From Tubulanus polymorphus (Eukaryota; Nemertea; Palaeonemertea; Tubulaniformes; Tubulanidae), in the NCBI RefSeq assembly GCF_964204645.1, contig NC_134030.1:17675110-17739109 (forward strand): a stretch of 64,000 nt of DNA. The letters run 5' to 3'. The notes under the pieces were generated by a model. It saw only the letters and a list, made by a program, of their open reading frames with translations, searched no databases and was not told the DNA's origin. Each line of letters begins with the position of its first letter. Within the stretch, counting starts at the first letter, position 1. Of the stretch, positions 23,701 through 36,800 are shown in pieces. The position numbers were made by a program, and so were the translations under genes.

Positions 23701-26700
23701 TAGTTCCTAAAAATGTCTACGATTGGAGGGTTCGATGTGCTACCCGAGTGAACATTCTCAAATTTGTATCCAAACTTCTTAGTGTCAAGAGGTTGAGAGG
23801 ATTTATTGTCAATGTGTCAGAGCCAAAGTCAGAGCAATTGTTTTGCTAATGTACAAATTGTTAACTGAATAGTTATCCAAACAATCTTAGATGTTCACAC
23901 TGACGAGCACTCTCCCCGGGCTTGAGGCCATGTATTCAAGAGTTGTCTAATAATGATAATCCATTCACTATACTATATACACTGCCGTCCCTAGATATCC
24001 CAACTACACATTTTATAATTCTTATTTGTTTTATAATCCTAGTTCCCCTAGTCTAATGTCCTAGCGTATCATCTAATATTATTCATTCAATCTGAATCTA
24101 AACTAAAAACCCTTATTTGATAACTGTTGGCTCAAAAAGTTACAAAAGCTAGGATTCACATTGAGCTATTCAATTAAATTACTAAAACATTTTGATATCT
24201 TGTATCCATTTAGACAAAGCTAGTTCCCCAAGTCGTATTTTTGTGTTTTCTCATCAACTTTCAGGAACAGTCAAAACAATTTTTAAAACGCTATATATAA
24301 AGATTTCAGTACACGAATTAACCTATGATTTTAATCTGGAAGTTCATGAAATATCTTTCCAATTACACATGTATTTTCATCGAGAGATTAAGAACCTAAT
24401 ACATGTCATTCAAATCTAGTAACAATGGGATTGATTTTCCTTCAAAGTTAGATGTATAATATGACGATGAAAGACTGGGTCTTCATTAGAACATGGACTT
24501 ATAATCTAGTTGATACGTCCATGATCTCAGGACCGATGCTGGGTTATTTCAATACAGAGGGAATGGTGGTCGATTTGATCCAGGCGGCTGCTGGAATATT
24601 CTTTGGATGGGAGGAGCCTACTTAGTTGCATAAGAAAAGATTATATTGGACCCAGTTCCACAGTTGAGATGTAAGAGTTAACTCTCGAGTTAATAGTTCA
24701 TAATATTTACTAACTCTACATTTAATTCTTAACTGGGTCCAGTGCTTTAGTTTAACAAGTCAACTTTTAGCCAGATCTGTGAAATCGTCAAGGAAGCTAA
24801 GCAACACTTATAGTAGTGGTTTAAATATTTCCCAGACCCTATTCAATACTGCCCGCGGACGGCTCCGCTATGGCTCTTCCACTGCTGCCTTTTATCTTTC
24901 CACAAACAAACTTTTCACATAAAATGATTTAAATGATGCGTGAAATAAAGATTATTTTATAACACATAGACTAATATCACTGGTGCCGTCTTTGCTGAGC
25001 ATTTGTTCCTTTTTACGGCTGACTCATACAAATGATGATCAATCGCGTATCAATGATTTATGTCAGTCTAGATATTTTCATTTATTCAAATGTATTACTG
25101 AAATGTGTAAACATCCTATCCCGGACGCAAAGTTTAACATCTCATAGAAACCCAGCATAGAAGTACACGCAACATAGTATTAATCGGGTCAAATAAAACC
25201 TAGTACCAAATAGTACCCGCTGCTTATCTCAAAACCTTCCACTAATCATTATGATGTTCCACTGCGCCTGATTTGTAATACCAACCCCAAACTAACACAA
25301 AATTAGATATCCTTTTGTCTATTAGTATCTAGCATTTAATTGGAAATTAGTTTGAAAGTTTGTTCAAATTAAAACTAAATTAGTTGGAAAGCGATAAACT
25401 CTTTGTTTTGAAATTTAAATTATTTTTGAAATATCAGTTTAATTTCCGTGTTTTGCCTGAAAAATGCAAGTTCTTATTATTGCCTATATAAAATATATCA
25501 TTTTGAATAACTGGGGCTGCATTAAATATCAACTACTATATGGCTGCGTTTATTCTTTTACAAATACTTTTATTTTCGGAGCCGGTGGCCTAAAGTATCC
25601 ACGCTCCTGTAATAAGAGGAGAATTGTACATTTTTATGAGTAACAATTGAGGTTCATTATTGTAAAACAGACCTCCCGCGACATGCATTAGGTCATCAAA
25701 AAGTGTCGTATGTTGAACGGTCGGGCCTTTATGCTTATGTTCCTATTAAAATAGAAATTCCACTTAGCCCTTTGCCTAAGAGTCCATGAGTGAAGCTAAG
25801 AATGTGTGTAGCTACTCATTTTGTCGCCTTCCTTCGATAGAGGAAATATTCTTGTTGAAAACATATACGTAATAAGCGAAAAAGTTACTTACCTCAAACT
25901 ATAAGTATTAAATTCGTATCAATCCTTAATCCCGATCCGGAGAAACTAAATGATACGGCCGCTCGAATCCAATCTCCCTTCCTTCACGATCTCCATACAG
26001 CTCACTGCGCATTCAAAACAGCCCGCGCATTTACGCTAGATATGTAAATGTACCGATATCACTCATCACCACCCGTAGGCGTATCGTATCACTGGCCTGG
26101 ATTATACATCCATGCTCATACATTTTATGTAAAACAGGTGGAACTTGAAATCTCCAGATATAGCCCAATCGAAGTCACTTTATAGATGTGAGAATAAAAT
26201 CGAATATATGTCAATTTGAAGAGTCTTCAATTCCAACGTTTTAGAAGTAATAAAAACAACAGATGTTGAAACAACTACTGACTTCATCGGTCAATTTGAA
26301 AGAAAATTATTTCTTCCTAGCTGATGCATTGTTTTGTTTTATGCCAATAACATTTTCCAGATTTTGCCGCTGAAATTCCATTACGTATCAAAGTGACAAG
26401 AAATCCCATTTTCCTAGGCCTATGAGGTTACTAAAATATCGAAACTTGAACTGAGATACAATTTGAAACGTAAGCAAAAGTAGAATTACTGCATTGACGG
26501 TGTTGAGATTTTCTGAACGTGCGTTACTAAAGCAAATCATATTTAGATCAACACACTGAGACATTTTTTTGAATACTACTGTTTTAGAATTAGTTTTTGT
26601 CGGGTCTGTTCCGACCTGAGAAATGAAGAATACGACCACACTTTATTAAACCTTGATCGAAAACATATTTTGATACCGAAGTATGTGGACTCCTTATATT

Positions 26701-27119
26701 TCTTGAGTTTATATTTCGCTGAGTTTATCAAACCAATGTTGTAGTTGTGGAGATGTATCTGTTGGTGATGAATAAGTTTAGACAAGATGGGATTCGATTT
26801 AAGTATTGGTTTAGACAAGTCTTAGGAAAATGAATTCTAGCTGTGAAAAAAACGCGAACTGGATATTGTTCTTTTTATCGGAAATACATAATGGACATTA
26901 TCACATCTCTCTCAATCAACTTTATAAGACAATTCTTCCGTTTACATATGATCACTGAGGCATAAAGGAATAATTACTGTTATTGTTATATCGTTCATAT
27001 TCAATCTATATTCATGAAAGTAATAATATGTAACAAATTACTAAATCATACACACATTTTAAATTTGACGATATGTACTCAAAAGCAAAAAAAAACTGCT
27101 TACTTTCGCTATTAGACAT
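17775..27119 (-). CDS. DDE-type (DUF7869-like) transposase of giant transposon, 15 exons
   Basis: Exons, 5' to 3' on the minus strand: 27104-27119, 22679-22747, 22476-22553, 22302-22376, 22138-22212, 21979-22047, 21818-21889, 21507-21581, 19911-20485, 19705-19826, 19425-19557, 19013-19168, 18784-18900, 17902-18477, and 17775-17789 with the TGA. All have GT/AG borders and matching phases, giving 2223 bases (740 residues) without a stop. The N-terminal quarter is acidic and repetitive. The large exon has CQGCW and STLYKIK (helix-turn-helix-like), and the next has SKCDDC (zinc-knuckle type). Candidate catalytic acids are SLIVDGMDQTK, LYLQADNCGREN and FVGHTHEDID, the spacing of an RNase-H-fold transposase and the motif set of DUF7869 proteins. 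It probably cuts and joins the element ends. The 16-base first exon is the least certain part. Confidence 0.75.
21818..22553 (-). repeat. Five tandemly duplicated exons, acidic ESVFEES repeat
   Basis: Exons at 22476-22553, 22302-22376, 22138-22212, 21979-22047 and 21818-21889 are copies of one 69-78 base exon with its intron, at about 160-175 base steps. Each begins and ends in phase 1, so any number can be kept without changing frame. The encoded units read like LPGN...LDESVFEES..G, with a conserved SVF(E/D)(E/Q)S core. The following exon (21507-21581, EDIEFEEHATSSG) may be a diverged sixth copy. Confidence 0.85.
22748..25890 (-). other. First intron of transposase-like gene, 3' part
   Basis: No long coding frame is seen. 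A 40-base palindrome lies at 23550-23589. A strong GTAAGT donor is seen on the minus strand near 25892, which could belong to an alternative non-coding first exon. Confidence 0.4.
23550..23589. repeat. 40-base palindrome
   Basis: CTACGAGCAATTATCT at 23550-23565 is exactly matched in reverse complement at 23574-23589. The centre AAACGTTC is itself nearly palindromic. Confidence 0.9.
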
Positions 27120-28439
27120 TTCATTATTTTTATTATTAGCGCTCCGTGAATTCTAGCGATGGAGGCAAAACGTTTCATTATGGACAATATTTTAATATAG
27201 CGATCGAAAAAATTATACGCGAAAATACTGTACTAAAAGCGACCATATATTACGGACCGGGCCCTGAAACTTCACAGACAGATAGAAGGGGGTCTAATCT
27301 AAATATGCAATGCTTAAAATTGGACCATAGACCCCCGCGAGCAGAATCCGACCCTTAGACCCGCGGCCATATCTGTAGTCGAGACCTTCCATATGACTAC
27401 TTTTTGGAGGTTGGCAAGACCTTTTCTAGCAAGCGTTACTTCTCAGATACTTAGAAGGGGCAAGTTATACAACTATAGAAATCTTACTCGCGGGTTCCTG
27501 TGGATGTGAGCCCTATCCAAATTGGAATAGGTTTGTTATACTAAATACATCAGTCACTCTATAGTATTCACCAGTGAATTCAAATTGATGGAACCTCGGA
27601 GTAATCAAACTGATTCAGTCCGATTAATCTAAGATGGAACAATTCCTTTCCTCGATGATGTTAACGATACATATAATTATTTGTACATCGTTTACGGTTT
27701 ATCCACTTAAGTTTGACACATTTCGTACGCGCTCTGAATCTGTTTTCAAGAACTTTTTGATAAAGAATCAAACATCTTATTTTATCCAAACTGCAAACAT
27801 CCCCCAGACTTTCATATGGTGTAGTTAGAAGAATGATGAAATATCTTTGACTGTACGAGGTCAATCTGATCGTAGACGTATAAATTAGTTAATGTCCATG
27901 ATCTGATTCAAAAGCCCGTCGTCAATTCATGGGCGATAGCAGGCCATTTTAAGCGGTGAGCGGTGCAGCTGAAACGTTGTAGCTGATACATATTCCAACT
28001 TAGCAAATACGGGACTCGATGATAAACGTATTTTGTTTTTTGATCTATTTCTAATACGGCTGTGCGTCAGACAAGATATTCAAGTGATTAATGCAATTGC
28101 TACAAACAGGAAATTTCTGTGTCATTTAAGCTCGGCCCTATCATAAATATTTCATCAAAAGAACAAAGCAAAGTAATACGCATTTTAAGTTAACATCCGT
28201 TCGAACAATTTCCACCAAAATATACATAGAGTATCAGTAAATTGTAATTACGAGTACAGTGATAATGTTCAAAATGTTATCAAAGGAATACGAAAACTGT
28301 TTTTTTTCTATCGAAACTGTGGTAGACGCTTCCTGATCGCTTTTCTGACTCGCCGACGAATCACCAAATTCGATCAAGGCATTTTGATTATTTAATCAAT
28401 TAGTAGACAAATAAATGCAAAATGAAATTTTCTATTGAG

Positions 28440-28825
28440 ATTAGGACGATCCGACTATCAAAACTAGATACGACATAATGATAGATGTGTTGTATTGCTG
28501 CAATAGTGGTAGTTTAGCTCAAACTAAGGAATTTCTTGATTTAAAAGACTAAATTATCCTAGGGAAGATTCTCCCGGCTGGACTTGCTACATTGTTGTAT
28601 CCCCTCGCATGGGCACACTAATATTTATACATATGGATATAAAATATTAACATATTTTAAGCCGCGAACGATGAATTCACCAAGTGCTTTAAAACGCACT
28701 GAGAAATAACTTCATTTTACCGGTAAAAATGTCCCGTCAATGAATCTAATTAATCAGTGTATTTAATTGAATTTCAAATGAAATCGGTGATTCGACGATC
28801 TGGTAATTCGGCGAAGTTCAAACTA
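28440..28825 (+). repeat. Diverged direct duplication, copy A
   Basis: It matches 30112-30425 in the same orientation. Shared words include GGACGATCCG/GGATGATCCG, CCTCGCATGG/CGTCGCATGG with CACAC, CGAACGAT/GTGAACGAT, GCGGTAAAAATG/CCGGTAAAAATG and a common end in TTCAAAC. Confidence 0.6.
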
Positions 28826-30111
28826 AACAACCCTGCCTGGTACGTATGTGCCAGATGAACATTATTGGAGCCTCGGAAACCTGTGCACGCATACGAACTA
28901 TTCCCATCATCCCAGCAACCCAGGGAACTTTTACGAAAACAGATTTAGATATCAGGTCAGCTATACAACATAGTAACGGGCCATATGGTCTGACTAATCC
29001 CTGTGAAAACTACAAGCGAGACTAAAGTACACATACACACGTGTTGCTTCATTTGACAGGTCTCAGCCATCTCAAACCTACGCGAACAATGTTGTTTATT
29101 ACTGAGAAAGAAACCAAATGACATTCAAAAACAAAAAAGGCATAACTCGAACTCCACTAAAAAGTTTTCATCAACGAATCAATAAACTGTCGAACTCGCA
29201 TTTCATAATTGAATACTGCCCTTTTTTCTTGCCGGGATTTAGAATCATTTTCTGATCGGGATTGTTATAAAATAATCTTAAATTTTTTTCAAATTGAAAT
29301 TCAGAGCTGCTGAAGATACACCGTGACACCAGTTCCATCCAGTTCGAGATTAAATATTACTTTTGAGAATTTGATTCAATAAATTGAAAGTTCCTGAAGG
29401 AACCAGATCCTGCACGCACAAATTGATATAATATCTGCCACACATTGAAAGTGAATTGAAGAAGAGTTGTAAGATTGACATGAATACACTATGACTATTA
29501 TTCATTATTCATTCGATCATCGGTTTATCGGTGTATGACATTAGCATATATCTACGATGCATGCGATTGATCTAGTCACCTTTGAGCGGATTGAAAATCA
29601 AGTAACATTTTTTCAAATCCGCCATTAACTGTAGTTTATAAATGAGATTGGCCTCGGACACAGAACGCTATTCTAAAAAATGAGGACCAATCATCACTCC
29701 GAAAACGATAGACTAGATATCGTTTGAAAAACTAGTTTTAAGTCCTTGTTTATACTTAACACCAGATAATAAGAAACCATCCTGTTATGGGTTTAGGGCA
29801 GGAGTTAACGATAAATGAGATAAACATAAACGGATATAATTCAAGGTCCAAATAGATCTAGATATAACAGTTGATTATGAGGAAAAAAGCCAAATTTGCG
29901 GTTACGCAGTTTTGAACAGCTTACATGTATGTTCAAATGTTTGCGTCTATTAAAAATATCGATACGGGAAAAATCAGTATCTATCTTTAAATCATTCATA
30001 TATATATAGTCAAATGTACGGTTCGTTGATAGATAACACAGTAATGCTTATGTTAGTTTTGAAGCCGGTTAAAATAAATAAATACAAAATATAAATTTGC
30101 TATTTAGATAG

Positions 30112-30425
30112 AAGGATGATCCGTATTCTAAAACTAGATCCGCGCCAGGCCCCGTTGGACTTAAAATTTGATACAGTTTTGTACCATCATAGACCGTCGC
30201 ATGGCCACACTTATATTTATACATTGGGTATGAAATATTAACACGAATAACATTTCTAAACCGTGAACGATTTCCCCAACGTGCTTTTTAAACGCATTTA
30301 GTAACAAGTTTGTTTCACTATAGCGGTAAAAATGTTAACAAATTGCATTAATCAATGTATCCTACTGAATTTCAACTGAATTCGGCGATTTGGTGATTCG
30401 GAGATATTCAAACACCGGGTTACGT
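30112..30425 (+). repeat. Diverged direct duplication, copy B
   Basis: Second copy of 28440-28825, with many substitutions and small indels. It is either an old segmental duplication or two copies of an unknown repeat. Confidence 0.6.
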
Positions 30426-32096
30426 TCGTCGAGCCCGCCTTCTGGAGATAACGACTTTTCTATAGACCACATGCCATAGGTTTAAAGTGTGCATCTATTT
30501 TTTAAAAAAGACTGTCTTTGAACTCGACTCGTTTAAGTTCAAGTTAATTTATTCAATGGAAAAGAACTCAAAACCTTGAAGGCCGATGAAGTAAGCACAT
30601 AAGGAGAGCACATGGCTATGTTTTTGGAGCAAGTGTTGTGCAAGTGATTCGAAGGCAGTATTAGATTCTAAATTTCCACGTCTTTAATCTGACCAAAATA
30701 TTGATTAAAGTTTCATAACAACGGCTACGGCGCGTGTCTCCTTCATTTCATGTTTTCGATTATATCAATTTGGAGTGTTGCATAAGTGACGGAATGAAAT
30801 GAAATCTGAATGAATTAATTTTGTCCTAAACTTTTGAAACAGTTTTGACTACTCCAGAGAATGTTTGAATGTCCATGCTCTGAAGATAGGTTTTGTGATT
30901 TTGTGAGTTATGAATATAGTTGCGCACAAAAAACAACCGTAATATAACCAGAGAGATGCACTATACTAAAGATTAAAGAAATACAATCAGCCTTGTCGAT
31001 GAAAAGATTTATGGCGGTGATCCTCAGGCCGGGCGGATTGAGAGGGGTCCGAGGGGGTCCGTATCCCCCTCCATAATTTGGAAGGTCCATACAAACGTCT
31101 ACTACAAGAAATCCTAAGTGACCATTTTTAAATTAAGGTGAACTAGAACACAAACAGAAGTGCAAAATGATGAATATACGATGGTATTGTGATTGTGGTC
31201 GTGGTGTTGTGTATGTTACGATTATTATCATGGATTTCATTGTTCAACTTCGTGGAAATCTTACCACATTCTTCTCTAATTTTCAAAACGTTTCTATAGT
31301 CGAGTAGCCCCTAACGGTCGGATGTCTATGTAATGTCGTTGTGCGTGTTGCATCGTCATTACAGTAACATTTAATATGGTTCCTTTTTACTTTCCCGGAC
31401 TCCACCCCTACAAAAGTCCTAGATCCACCCCTGATCCCGACATGTTTTATTTTCGATTGAGTCCAGAGTGGAACTTTTGCTGACGAGAGTGAGGGGGGGC
31501 TCTTTCAAATCCAGCCAACCCTAGGCCTGCTGATAATATTGTCACATTGGTCAGGCAATAGACTTGGGCAGTGAGGATTGGAACTGGGGGGCAATGTTTC
31601 GGATATCTAAAAATTGTGGAGTTCACCTAAGTATGTAAATATCTTGCAGCTTTTATTACAATTGTGATATCCATATTTCTCATTGTATGCATGGATTCAA
31701 ATGGCGTAAGCATACTCTGACCGCGTTTATACAGACAGACACAGGCGCGGAGCCATGGTTTTTCCTGGAGGGGGTTCATAAAAAAATGTTAATGTTAAAC
31801 TGACGAAGGGCGAAGCTCGCTCGGCCTTAACGAACATGACGTGAAGGACGGGGGGTGGACAAACAATATTGAAAATACACGTCAGTGAGTTTCATTTTGG
31901 CCACAAAGATATTTGCATTGACAAAGTGAGTTAAACCGTTTTAACAGTTTATCTGAAATTCAAAACGTGCGCTGTTCATTTGAGAAACGTTCACGATCCA
32001 TCAGATACCACCAATATATAATTTGTGTTTCCTGTAACTAAAAGAAATCTAGTCCCAAAAGCGAAAGATGATTTAAACTTTTGTGACTGTCCATTT

Positions 32097-32564
32097 CAGG
32101 CGTGGATCCAGGGGCATTCAGTGACGACTTACTGCACAGTGAAAAAAGGGCACCAACTTTGAAAAGGGCCAGTATTAATGCCCAACGAGCGAGTTTGAGT
32201 TTGAGTGCCATTTATTGGTATCATGCCACTAAATCTGTCTTCACATTCAAATTTGCTTGTGCCTTTTCTAGATTTTTGGCGAAATTTACCCTTTTTCAAT
32301 TAAATTTATACAGCAACAATGATGTCTATTTTGTAATAGTGCCCTTTTGAGTAAAGGAAAATGCCTTAGATTGCCTTTTTTGATTTGGGCAATTTCATTC
32401 ACATTTTGCTTTAGACCTAGTACAGAAAGGCAATTATTTTTTATGACGCACAAATTGTGTGCCCTTTTATTTAATTTTTTCCTCGAAACATAAATTTTTC
32501 AAGGGCATTTGAAAACTGCTACTACCGCACGTGCTGCATGTGCGATAGTCTGGATCCGCGCCTG
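32097..32564. mobile_element. 468-bp MITE with 15-bp terminal inverted repeats
   Basis: The left end CAGGCGTGGATCCAG and the reverse complement of the right end, CAGGCGCGGATCCAG, differ at one base. CATTT flanks both sides (32092-32096 and 32565-32569), a 5-bp target duplication. No transposase frame. Fragments of the same family appear near 31420 and 63560-63655. Confidence 0.75.
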
Positions 32565-33866
32565 CATTTGAGAACTAAAACTATGAGATGTACTTTAATT
32601 TGCTCTTCTATACGTGACTGGACATTGTGTAAAAGCTTTTGATTAAACTCAGAGGCCTATATGATATGCGTGATCTGGAAACAATTTATCGCTTTTATCG
32701 CTTATGCGCGAAGAAACGTTTTACATTGAAATGTCCAACACCAAGATTTGCGGTCCAAACACATATGTGAGAAAAGGTCAAGAACAGAAAATATACAAAG
32801 CTACCGAACTGCGGCGGATGGTAGCAGATGCTGAGCGAAAACAGTGCATCCTGCTGTCAGTTTGTGCAGTCGTTGTAGGTCAACGCGTTATCAGAATCAT
32901 TCGCACGATAGGTTTAATCGAGTGAGCATATCCGTTTGGAGCTGAGCAGCAGAATTTACTTATTCTTCTATTCGAAGGTAAGATTTTATCTATACTTAGT
33001 TATAATTAACGGGTTTTAGTATCGATACTGATATAAGTCTAACAGACTTTTGAATGACCAAGTCCGTGTAAATGGGTTATCAATATCGTGCCTTCTTCAA
33101 ACCCGTAGCCCGGATTTTGAAATGGGCGTTGTTTGAATTATAAAAAGGGCACTTCTGCATGTTTTGTATCCCAGGAAAGCGAGCATCGTGTGCTTAAAAA
33201 CAGAATTCTGTAGTTATTCCACAAACAATAAAAAAAAACAAATGCATTTCAGTATAACCATTTGAAATGTTAGAATGACATTTATTCACCGCTAATAGAA
33301 GTAACTCTGGATGTTCAATAGTTCAAATTAAAATGTTTGCTAACTACATTCGTCTTGGGTTTTTTCCCGCGTATATTTTTGCAACAGCTGGTGAATTTGA
33401 ATCTGTTGCTGAGTCGCTGGTAGGATGTGGCCTACACTGAACATCTCAAGTGGTGCCTCTGAACCCTTTTACATATTCGATAGCTCAGGCAGTAGTGTTT
33501 CGATTGATGCGCAAAAGCGATGATCAATTGACCTCAAACAAGTGTAATAAAGCGTGTAATAATTCGTAACAAGTTGGCTGAAAAAATTACCAAAATCACT
33601 AAGGGCATTTTCTATAAAGGGGCGTTCGTTCGAACGGACAACCCCCCCCCTGGCTATGGGCTTGTTGTTAAAAGCATCACTAGGCCTACTCCTAAACACA
33701 CCCATGTATTGTATTTTAACAACTGCTCTTCTTCAACAAAAACGATGAAATGAAATACAAATGTTTTTCCCGATAGCAAAGACATTGAAATAGGATTTCC
33801 AGAGGATGAACCTTTTATATCTACTATTATATTTTTTCAGTATCCGAAAATAAAACGAACGTGAAG

Positions 33867-36800
33867 ATGGATCGCAATATAAACGTCGAAGGACCGTGGG
33901 GTTTACGTTTCATCGGAAACGACGCATGGTTGGTTAATGACAACGATATCTCTGTACATATAAAAGACATAAAACAAGCCGGCTCGATTGGATGTGTGAA
34001 GGTATGTAAGTTCAAATTTCGCTTCTCTTACAGTGAAAATGAACAGAGCTCTATAACGCAACCTTTTTTCACAGATTTCGACTTCGAATACCACAAAGCG
34101 CTACAAGCTGTCCCAGTTGATCACCGAAAACCTCCCCGAATGTTTAAAGAGGACGGTGAACTCCAGATCAGAATTTGTGAAGGCGTTTAATGGGTTGTTA
34201 TTAGAGGATTCTCGTAAGTTACCTTAAGATTTTAGTCGAATCGTAATTTTGTATCCAGTAACATAAGCATGAAATGGAGAGATTCTACAATGGCAACAAT
34301 GACAATAACCGAGATCTAGAAATATGTTCAATAGATCTAAAAATCGCCTGAGTTTTCGACGATGTGATCTCATTACGTAAAAGGGAACCTCGCTTTATTC
34401 GGACACAGTAATACTGGCAAAAATTTGTTTGATATAGAATTATAATTATCTTTATTTACATTGAGATGATTGGAAGGGTAGAAAAATACGCCGGAAAGTC
34501 GAAAAATGATCTCTTTTAGTTTTGGAAAAGTATCCACAATTGAGATAATAACAGAAAAATTTCATATTTTTTCGTTTGTGTGAACCTAGCATCACACACA
34601 TGACTTTTTGAAGAGAAATCGAGAAGTCTCAACTTCTCGATTTCTCAACTTCTGACCCGGTTAGAAAAATAAACAAAGTTGTGTCAAAATGTATGTTCAC
34701 ACACACAACGTAATTCACACAACTCCAGCTGGGCGTAGATGCAGCAACGCATTTACCCAGAGAAGGATGAAGAAGAAATCGCAATTTAATGAAAATCAAA
34801 AAGATAATTGTGATAAAACGACTTTGGCCTATCCAGTATCCATGGATATATTATGCCCGGTGTTAGGGTATCCTGGAGCCGCCTGACTCCAGACATTTTG
34901 AAGAGAATTCATGAGTCTCATATATCAATTTTCTGATAGATATGAGATTGATAAGATTATATAAAAGGTTTATTCTTTTATTGTAGAAATCGTAGAAATG
35001 TATTTCCCTCTATTACCAGAAAGGAATACTATCAAAATGCGCGCGAATATACTGTATGTTGATTGGTTAGATTACTTTCGACTCCTCGACTTTGTTACGC
35101 CCGATTTTCCTCGACACAACTCTCGTCTCGACTAGTCGAGAGAAATACTTGGAGTCGAGAGAAATCTAGCCAATCAACACGCAGTATATTCGCGCGCATT
35201 TTTAATAGTCTTCCTTTCTGGTAAGAGAAGGCAATATATAGCTACAATAAAAAGACTAAACCTTTGATAAAAATCTTATCGAATTAAACTTCAGTGACTC
35301 TCAGATAGTTGATATAATGATACTCATTTCCTCTTTTAAAATTTCTGGTGTCACGCGGTTCCAGGACCCACTAACACCGCGCATGATATCCGTAGTACTG
35401 GATGACTGATTTCGTTTATCGACAATCATATTTTTGATTATGATTTCTTGTTCATCCATGTATGGGTAAATGCACTGCCGTATCTACGCTCAGCTGGTGT
35501 TGTGTGTGTGAACAAAAATTTCGACATAACTTTTATTTATTTTGCTAACCGGGTCAACAATAATTGAGAAATCGAGCATCTTCAAAAAGTTGTGTGGTCG
35601 AACCATCGTGTGCTCTCCGGCAGAGACGCGTGTGACCTGTACCCGATTCCTCTGCCTTATGTTAGTGGAGATACTGTATTTATTCGTTTTAGAGTCCGTG
35701 ATTTATCTTAGCGACTTTTTGCATATAGCTATCTGTTTGATATATCCAAAGCCAATTTTGTCAGTTCAAACAAATGCGGGAACTGCGATTAAAACGGAAA
35801 ACATATCACCACTGCTTCAATGACTTATAGCATTATACAGCATAAAGTCGCAGTCGTTTATTTTAGATAGATACACGTGCTACATAGTAACTACTAATAG
35901 CTAACATTATCAAAAAGGCGTGATGTGGCCCGGTTTACAAAGCTAAGATATGATTAAAATAAGCAAAACGTGTAGATAATGAGATACCACGTGTGGGACA
36001 GTTGGTTATTGATACTCGTTTTTTGGATTTAATATGTATTTGCCTTCGTGATTTCTACCTAGCTATTCTACCTATTCAATGATTGTTAAGTTATTATACA
36101 TAACAAGTTGCACAGGTTTCATAATGGACGTTGCCAAATCCTCTCATCGCATAATTCAATATTCCTTTACCGTTGCCAAATGTTGCATTGTTTTATCACC
36201 GCAGATTCGCCGCAACAATTTGGATCTATAAATATAATTGGCCAAAACAAGTGAATGAGTATGAGAAGTTAGCGAACAGTAATTCGTTATTTGAGTTACG
36301 TTTTGTTTCTTGTATTGAGATCTTTTTAATTATTATCCGGAAAAAATGTTTGATTTGATTCATGAAATACTATAATTTAGATATTTGATTTTTGTCATTA
36401 TCTACTTCAAAACAATCATTATGCAGAGATATGACTTTTAAATTGCCATCATCCAAGAGACATTTAATTTTAAATCAAAAGCAAGCATGGCGTACGTCCT
36501 ATTTCTATTGAGCGCATTTTGATATATGTATGATATCTACCTGATGCTTTAAAACCAAAACCTAAAGCCTGTGCGTTGATTAAAGCAATTATAATTAGTA
36601 CGAACACCATGTATTATATATATGTTTTAATGAGCATATGTATCTAAAATGATGAGGTTTTTTCTTCAAACATCTCTTCCAAACATCTCGCGAATATACT
36701 GCAAATATATTGAGCCGATTCATCGATTGAGTATTATACAACTGACTTGATTCCAGTTTTGAGCCTTCCCTTGAGTCACTAAATTTGTATTTGATGAAAT

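Larger units (their letters stand above)
27120..33840. other. Divergent intergenic region of giant transposon
   Basis: This is 6.7 kb between the two divergent starts, probably with both promoters. A GTAAGA donor near 32978 could end a non-coding first exon of the rightward gene, since the first coding exon begins at an acceptor at 33840. It contains a diverged direct duplication (28440/30112) and a 468-base MITE. Short frames inside have no support. Confidence 0.45.

Noticed and set aside
32704-32925. 73-codon frame as first exon of the rightward gene
   Set aside because: It stops before the likely donor at 32978, and no phase allows an open join to the exon at 33841.
33469-33705. Minus frame of 78 codons upstream of the second gene
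   Set aside because: No domain, no splice support, and it overlaps a probable 5' intron.
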